Source: Syntrophomonas sp. UBA5432 (GTDB lineage: Bacteria > Bacillota > Syntrophomonadia > Syntrophomonadales > Syntrophomonadaceae). Taken from it: a DNA stretch of 22,404 bases. The notes beneath the pieces are model-generated. The model was not told the origin of the DNA and ran no database searches. It worked only from the letters and a program-made list of their open reading frames with translations. The DNA lies in NCBI GenBank assembly GCA_002424365.1, contig DIRQ01000130.1:1-22404 (forward strand), written 5' to 3'. The position numbers were made by a program, and so were the translations under genes. Shown here piece by piece: positions 19,043 to 22,404 of the stretch; positions within the stretch are counted from its first letter, which is position 1, and the number at the start of each line of letters is the position of its first letter.

Positions 19043-19807
19043 TTAAAAACCAATAAGCTCCCGCAGTTTCTCTCCGGGGTCGGGGGCGGTTACCAGGGCC
19101 TCTCCTACCAAAACGGCATTGTAGCCGTGTTCCTTAAGCAACTGGATATCCTCCCGGGTCTTAATACCGCTCTCGCTCACTTTTATAAATGATGGGGGGA
19201 TATGCTCCGACAGTTCCAGGCTCCGGTGAATATCTACCGAAAAATCTTTCAGGTTACGGTTATTGACCCCCATTATTTTTATGGGCAGGTCTTTAGCCTT
19301 TTGCACTTCTTCCCAGTCGTGTACTTCCAGCAGCACTTCTATGTCCAGTTCCCTGCTCTTTTCACTTAAGGATAGCAGTTTGGAGTAATCGTGCAGGGCG
19401 GCTATAAGAAGTACCATATCCGCCTGCAATAAAACGGTTTCATAAAGCTGTATTTCATCGAAAATAAATTCTTTGCGTAAAACCGGTAAACCCGTGATTT
19501 CCTTAACCCGGGGCAGACATTCTTTCTGGCCTTGAAAAAATTGGCTGTCAGTAATATAGGAAATAGCAGTTGCGCCATTTTCTCGGTAACAATCGGCCAA
19601 TTGTAACATATCCAGTTCATTAGCCAGTATCCCTTTTAGCGGCGAAGCTTTCTTGACTTCTGCAATTATGGCTATGTTATTAGTAGCCTTTCTGAAGATT
19701 TTTTTAACATCCAGGTGATGCTGACCGGGGGTTATATCATCTACATTTAACCTGTTTTTTAACTCCTGTACTTCCTGCTGCTTAACCCTGATTATCCGCT
19801 CTAACAT
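19043..19807 (-). CDS. trpC: Indole-3-glycerol phosphate synthase
   Basis: A 254-residue TIM barrel closing the indole ring from CdRP. Signature segments: IAEVKKASPLKG (48-59), ISYITDSQFFQG, the catalytic LRKEFIFDEIQLYE, LLEVHDWEEV, GVNNRNLKDFSVD, VSESGI and VGEALV. The length is normal, and it is not fused to TrpF as in enterics. The ATG at 19807 overlaps the trpD stop by 7 bp. The only ribosome binding site is a GGTGAT element close to the ATG, so it probably depends on coupling to trpD translation. The inverted-repeat element begins just past its stop codon. Confidence 0.96.
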   Translation of the reverse strand: MLERIIRVKQQEVQELKNRLNVDDITPGQHHLDVKKIFRKATNNIAIIAEVKKASPLKGILANELDMLQLADCYRENGATAISYITDSQFFQGQKECLPRVKEITGLPVLRKEFIFDEIQLYETVLLQADMVLLIAALHDYSKLLSLSEKSRELDIEVLLEVHDWEEVQKAKDLPIKIMGVNNRNLKDFSVDIHRSLELSEHIPPSFIKVSESGIKTREDIQLLKEHGYNAVLVGEALVTAPDPGEKLRELIGF

Positions 19808-20823
19808 GGTATCACCCGGTCACGGCTGTAGCTAATCATAGCCTGCAGGGTAGCCTGGGTTTTCCCGGAATCTATGGCTTCAGCAACAACAAGCATGCCT
19901 TCTTCCATATCGCGAGCCCGACCTGCTGCCATCAGTGCAGCAGCGGCATTTAGGACTACAACCTGGCGATAAGGCCCGGGGACTCCTGCAAATATATTCC
20001 GAGTAATTCTGGCATTACTTTCTTTATCTCCGCCCCGAATAGCTTCCAGCCCCAAAGGCGTCATACACAACGTAGCGGGGTTAATAGTATAAGTTTGCTG
20101 CTGCTCCAGTCCGGCATCAAAAACCCGGGTCACACCAATAGGGCTTATTTCATCCATACCATTTTCCGCACATACTACCAGAGCCCGTTTCCGGCCCAGT
20201 TGCAGTAAAGTCTGCCCAACGGCCTCCTGCAAGTTAGCATCCGCTATACCCATAACCTGATAAGCCAGGGGATAAGGATTAAGTAACGGACCCAGGAAGT
20301 TGAAAATCGTAGCTACTCCGATTCCCCGCCGCAACGGTCCCAGTTGCTTCAAAATGGGATGGTAATTAGGGGCAAATAAAAATGTGATTCCGACCTTATC
20401 TAACATCCGCTGGGCTTCATCAGGACTAAGTTTAATGTTTACCCCCAATGCTTCCAGTAAATCCGCACTACCCACCTTACCGGTAACAGCCCGGTTACCG
20501 TGTTTTGCGACCGGGACCCCGCAGCTGGCTACTACCAGGGCAGCAGCAGTGGATATATTGAAGGTCCCCAGACCATCTCCTCCGGTACCACAGGTATCTA
20601 TCAGTTCCAAATCACTATTCATAGTAACTGCTTCTTCAAACAGGGCCTGAACGAATCCACTCAACTCGGCAGCGCTTTCCTTGCGAGTACGCAGGGCACT
20701 CAAAAGAGCTGCCGCCTTAATCTCAGGAATACTGTCATGTAAAAGCATACGAGCAGTTAAATAAGCCTCTTCGTTATTCAGATATTCTCCTCCCACGACA
20801 TTTTTAAGATAACGGTCAAACAT
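19801..20823 (-). CDS. trpD: Anthranilate phosphoribosyltransferase
   Basis: A 340-residue enzyme transferring phosphoribose from PRPP to anthranilate. Seen: an N-terminal helical bundle, the PRPP-binding CGTGGDG (78-84), FNISTAAALVVAS, KHGNRAVTGKVGSADLLEALG (from 107), the RRGIGVATIFNFLGPLLNP stretch and HG-independent catalytic core, and a normal C-terminus. It is first in the operon, a position usually held by trpE. The ATG at 20823 is chosen because AGGAGAGGAGAG lies directly upstream and the product then has family length. The same stretch is a run of GAG triplets at 5-nt period, proposed to bind TRAP and block initiation. The frame opens to 20904, but that extension lacks a ribosome binding site. 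Confidence 0.96.
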   Translation of the reverse strand: MFDRYLKNVVGGEYLNNEEAYLTARMLLHDSIPEIKAAALLSALRTRKESAAELSGFVQALFEEAVTMNSDLELIDTCGTGGDGLGTFNISTAAALVVASCGVPVAKHGNRAVTGKVGSADLLEALGVNIKLSPDEAQRMLDKVGITFLFAPNYHPILKQLGPLRRGIGVATIFNFLGPLLNPYPLAYQVMGIADANLQEAVGQTLLQLGRKRALVVCAENGMDEISPIGVTRVFDAGLEQQQTYTINPATLCMTPLGLEAIRGGDKESNARITRNIFAGVPGPYRQVVVLNAAAALMAAGRARDMEEGMLVVAEAIDSGKTQATLQAMISYSRDRVIPC

Positions 20824-20828
20824 AAAAT

Positions 20829-20856
20829 CTCTCCTCTCCTCATCTCGTCTGTTCTT
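20829..20856 (-). promoter_or_regulatory. Candidate TRAP-binding site over the trpD ribosome binding site
   Basis: Six NAG triplets at an exact 5-nt period on the minus strand: AAG (20856-20854), CAG (20851-20849), then GAG at 20846-20844, 20841-20839, 20836-20834 and 20831-20829. The last ones form the trpD Shine-Dalgarno region. In Bacillus subtilis, tryptophan-bound TRAP (MtrB) binds G/UAG repeats with 2-3-nt spacers and can occlude ribosome binding sites. Here it would repress trpD initiation directly. Confidence 0.65.
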
Positions 20857-21190
20857 TAGCAAGGTAATCCATGCAGAAATCACACCAATCAGTGCACCTG
20901 ACACCCGGCTTAGTAAAATTAAATGGAACCCGGATGCTCTAAGCGAAGGACACAGGCCATCGCTTCAGCCCGCCATCGTGATTGGTTACATAGCTCAGGT
21001 GATATAGTGGAATATTGCGCTCGATATTTATGCTAGCAGCGTTGAGAAATGGTTGAAAAGAATAGTAATCTAATGTAAATATAGGCTGGGTTTGCTCAAA
21101 AGAGGATATAAGATGGGAAATAAAAAATGGCAGCAAAACATGACTACCGTTTGCAGTGGCTTTTGTTTCAACATTATTAGTAATCAAGGG
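20857..21190 (-). other. Leader segment between trp attenuator and trpD; no gene recognised
   Basis: About 330 bp transcribed only if the attenuator is read through. A minus-strand frame from 21247 to 20939 spans most of it, but its start lies in the antiterminator, its first codons are the terminator hairpin, it has no proper ribosome binding site of its own, and I recognise nothing in its product. A weak AAGCGA/TCGCTT stem is visible around 20941-20965. It may be a gene remnant or RNA with structure I cannot resolve. Confidence 0.4.
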
Positions 21191-21223
21191 AAAATAAAAA
21201 CCAGCACGACACAATGTGCTGGT
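21191..21223 (-). terminator. Intrinsic terminator of the trp attenuator
   Basis: On the minus strand the stem CCAGCAC/GTGCTGG (plus coordinates 21216-21222 and 21201-21207), extended by an A-T pair, has an 8-nt loop. A U-rich tract TTTTTATTTT follows (21200-21191). This is a textbook Rho-independent terminator placed inside the leader, about 370 nt before trpD, and so it acts as an attenuator rather than an end-of-gene signal. Confidence 0.85.
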
Positions 21224-21243
21224 CACTATACAATCAGACCGGC
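21218..21243 (-). promoter_or_regulatory. Predicted antiterminator hairpin of the trp leader
   Basis: Minus-strand arms GCCGGTC (21243-21237) and GACCAGC (21224-21218) pair at six of seven positions around a 12-nt loop. The 3' arm overlaps the 5' stem of the terminator, so the two structures exclude each other. The 5' arm starts at the G of the last GAG triplet, so protein bound to the triplets would disfavour it. Confidence 0.6.
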
Positions 21244-21285
21244 TCATCTCGTCTCTCTTCTCCTCAGCTTTACTTTTCTCATCTC
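21243..21285 (-). promoter_or_regulatory. Candidate TRAP-binding site in the trp leader
   Basis: Nine triplets at an exact 5-nt period (2-nt spacers) on the minus strand, from 21285 down to 21243: GAG, GAG, AAG, AAG, GAG, GAA, GAG, GAG, GAG. Their order relative to the antiterminator and terminator matches the B. subtilis trp leader, which has 11 G/UAG repeats. When tryptophan is plentiful, TRAP binding would favour termination. One out-of-phase UAG follows at 21228-21226. Confidence 0.75.
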
Positions 21286-21313
21286 GTCAATATATTTACT
21301 TGTAGATACTGTA

Positions 21314-21342
21314 AATCTAACCCACAGATGGTTATTTGTCAA
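21314..21342 (-). promoter_or_regulatory. trp operon promoter
   Basis: On the minus strand a perfect -35 TTGACA (21342-21337) is followed after exactly 17 nt by TAGATT (21319-21314; four of six match TATAAT). Transcription would begin near 21307, about 20 nt before the first leader triplet. It is placed correctly to drive the attenuator and trpDCFBA-aroF-trpE(G). Confidence 0.75.
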
Positions 21343-21370
21343 TAACATTTTTAGTTATGGGTGGCGGGGT

Positions 21371-21429
21371 GGGTGATACAGGAACCGCGTGTGCCCTTCA
21401 GGGTATCCCCTGTCACCTCCCCTGTCACC
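21371..21429. repeat. Structured repeat element upstream of the trp promoter
   Basis: A hairpin-forming unit. GGTGA-TA-CAGG (21372-21382) can pair with CCTGTCACC (21409-21417), with a 2-nt bulge. The inner dyad CCCT-TC-AGGG is at 21394-21403. The right end contains a tandem duplication of a 12-mer, TCCCCTGTCACC (21406-21417 and 21418-21429). Positions 21382-21410 are identical over 29 nt to an inverted copy inside trpE(G). It lies between the methyltransferase stop codon and the trp -35. Confidence 0.65.
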
Positions 21430-21443
21430 CAGTAAAATCATCA

Positions 21444-22340
21444 CTACATATATTTAAACTTAAACGGCATTTCTTCTTTAATTTCCTGTTTAAGTTTATT
21501 TATCATTTCTTCAGGAACACGATTTTCACTTTTCCCCAGAACCATGCTAAAAGCCCAGCATAGACCCAGGTAAGGCATGATTTTTACCATGTAAGGCTCT
21601 CCGGCTGGATAGCGCAGGTGTACCAGGGGTGATAAGCCGATATTCCTGACTTCGCGGGCTAATTCCCGATCACCTATACCGGTGTAAGTCTGGTATTCAG
21701 CCATATCAAAATCTGCGTCAGGATTGCTATTTTTATTATCAGAAAACTTCTGCTTGATCATTTCTTTCTTATGCTGGCTATTTGCTGCTAAGAACCGGAA
21801 AAATTGATAGCGCCTGCTTTTAGTGATGGTTGTAGGATCAGCAATAGTAATAATTACTCCGTTTTCAGATAACCGAGCAGCGGCACTTTGTAATAGATTG
21901 AGCGGTTCTTTGAAATGATGGATAGCCGAAGAGAAAACAATCAAGTCATATTCCCCTTCCGATTCCAGAAAAGAAAAAGCATCTGCTAAAACCACATCTA
22001 CCCCTTCTATCTTATTCCTATCTATCCTTTCCCGAGCAATCTCAAGCATTTTCTCTGACAGATCCACCAATGTAACCCGGCAATCCGAAGAACAGGATTT
22101 CATCACAAAGGCTGCTTTACCTGCCCCACCACAAAGGTCAACTGCCTGCAAATTGCGGTTAACGGTTTTTTCAAGCATATTAATAACCGCCTTAAAGATT
22201 ACATCATATTCAATATAGGTATAGCGGGGTTCTTCAAAGTCTTTATAGAAATTAACAATATGCTCGCTGTCATACTTTTCTATATTTGCATGTAATATAT
22301 CTTCCTCCGTACATTCTTCCCATCTTTTAACTACTGCCAT
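21444..22340 (-). CDS. Class I SAM-dependent methyltransferase, substrate unknown
   Basis: A 298-residue protein with a Rossmann-type methyltransferase core. Motif I is AVDLCGGAGKAAFVM (66-80), where the SAM-binding glycines read CGGAG. An acidic residue, D93, follows in LVDLSEKMLEIAR, the third is D120 in LADAFSF, and DLIVFSSAIHHF (132-143) is motif IV. An N-terminal helical stretch with FEEPRYTYIEYDVIFKAV precedes the core, and a hydrophobic segment (MPYLGLCWAFSMVLG) lies near the C-terminus. The family methylates very diverse small molecules, and I cannot name the substrate. The start is ATG 22340 with a GGTGGGGG ribosome binding site 6 nt upstream. It lies upstream of the trp promoter, separated by a repeat, and is probably a separate transcription unit. 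Confidence 0.8.
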   Translation of the reverse strand: MAVVKRWEECTEEDILHANIEKYDSEHIVNFYKDFEEPRYTYIEYDVIFKAVINMLEKTVNRNLQAVDLCGGAGKAAFVMKSCSSDCRVTLVDLSEKMLEIARERIDRNKIEGVDVVLADAFSFLESEGEYDLIVFSSAIHHFKEPLNLLQSAAARLSENGVIITIADPTTITKSRRYQFFRFLAANSQHKKEMIKQKFSDNKNSNPDADFDMAEYQTYTGIGDRELAREVRNIGLSPLVHLRYPAGEPYMVKIMPYLGLCWAFSMVLGKSENRVPEEMINKLKQEIKEEMPFKFKYM

Positions 22341-22404
22341 ATTTAACCCCCACCCTTATCTATCTAATATATCTCTATTTCTCCAAAATATTGCATTATC
22401 CTTT

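Noticed and set aside
20939..21247. Tryptophan leader peptide or small gene in the attenuator region
   Set aside because: The frame has a single Trp codon far from the terminator, begins inside the antiterminator and is partly encoded by the terminator hairpin. The periodic GAG triplets explain the leader better.
21092..21376. Plus-strand reading frame antisense to the trp leader
   Set aside because: It is antisense to the promoter, TRAP site and terminator, all of which explain the sequence, and its product is not recognisable.
20824..21443. T-box riboswitch in the trp leader
   Set aside because: No AGGGTGGNACCGCG-type T-box sequence occurs on the minus strand before the terminator. The only ACCGCG lies on the plus strand within the repeat at 21382-21410, upstream of the promoter.
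21336..21563. Plus-strand 75-residue frame containing [11 protein letters not shown]
   Set aside because: It is produced by the repeat and by antisense of the methyltransferase 3' end. The peptide is interesting only because it matches the trpE(G) insertion.

Overview
The window looks like chromosomal DNA from an anaerobic Firmicute of the Clostridia, plausibly a Syntrophomonas-like lineage. That placement is inference. It rests on moderate G+C, strong AGGAGG-type ribosome binding sites, some GTG starts, the pcrA-ligA and gatCAB linkage, and a TRAP-style leader in front of the trp operon. Almost everything is on the minus strand. The only convincing plus-strand gene is a small Smr-domain gene. 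I saw no tRNA, rRNA, CRISPR array, phage gene or intact insertion sequence.

Read along the minus strand from the right, the layout is as follows. (1) A SAM-dependent methyltransferase (21444-22340), followed by a structured repeat. (2) A trp promoter and a long leader with a complete attenuator: nine mostly GAG triplets at an exact 5-nt period, an antiterminator and an intrinsic terminator. A second block of six NAG triplets covers the trpD ribosome binding site. (3) A tightly packed biosynthetic operon trpD-trpC-trpF-trpB-trpA-aroF-trpE(G), covering every step from chorismate to tryptophan plus the first step of the shikimate pathway. (4) The convergent Smr gene. (5) A six-PAS GGDEF/HD-GYP cyclic-di-GMP protein. 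(6) pcrA-ligA (DNA repair and replication). (7) gatC-gatA-gatB (Glu/Asp-tRNA amidotransferase), translationally coupled to a NifV-like homocitrate synthase gene that runs off the left edge.

The trp operon is the most interesting part. The anthranilate synthase is a fused TrpE-TrpG of the type best known from alphaproteobacteria, and it sits last in the operon, not first. The DAHP synthase is a bare catalytic core without the usual regulatory N-terminus. A 195-bp element with inverted ends, each carrying three ACACTGA units, has split trpC from trpF. A 29-nt sequence is shared exactly between the trpE(G) coding region, where it encodes an apparent nine-residue insertion, and a hairpin-forming repeat just upstream of the trp promoter. 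This suggests a palindromic mobile repeat that has entered a protein gene in frame.

Many junctions are overlapping or nearly so: gatA/gatB 4 bp, trpD/trpC 7 bp, trpA/aroF 14 bp, aroF/trpE(G) 14 bp. This implies co-translation. Intergenic space is concentrated in four places: the gatC upstream region, the pcrA upstream region (rich in REP-like palindromes), the PAS-gene/smr divergent region, and the trp leader.
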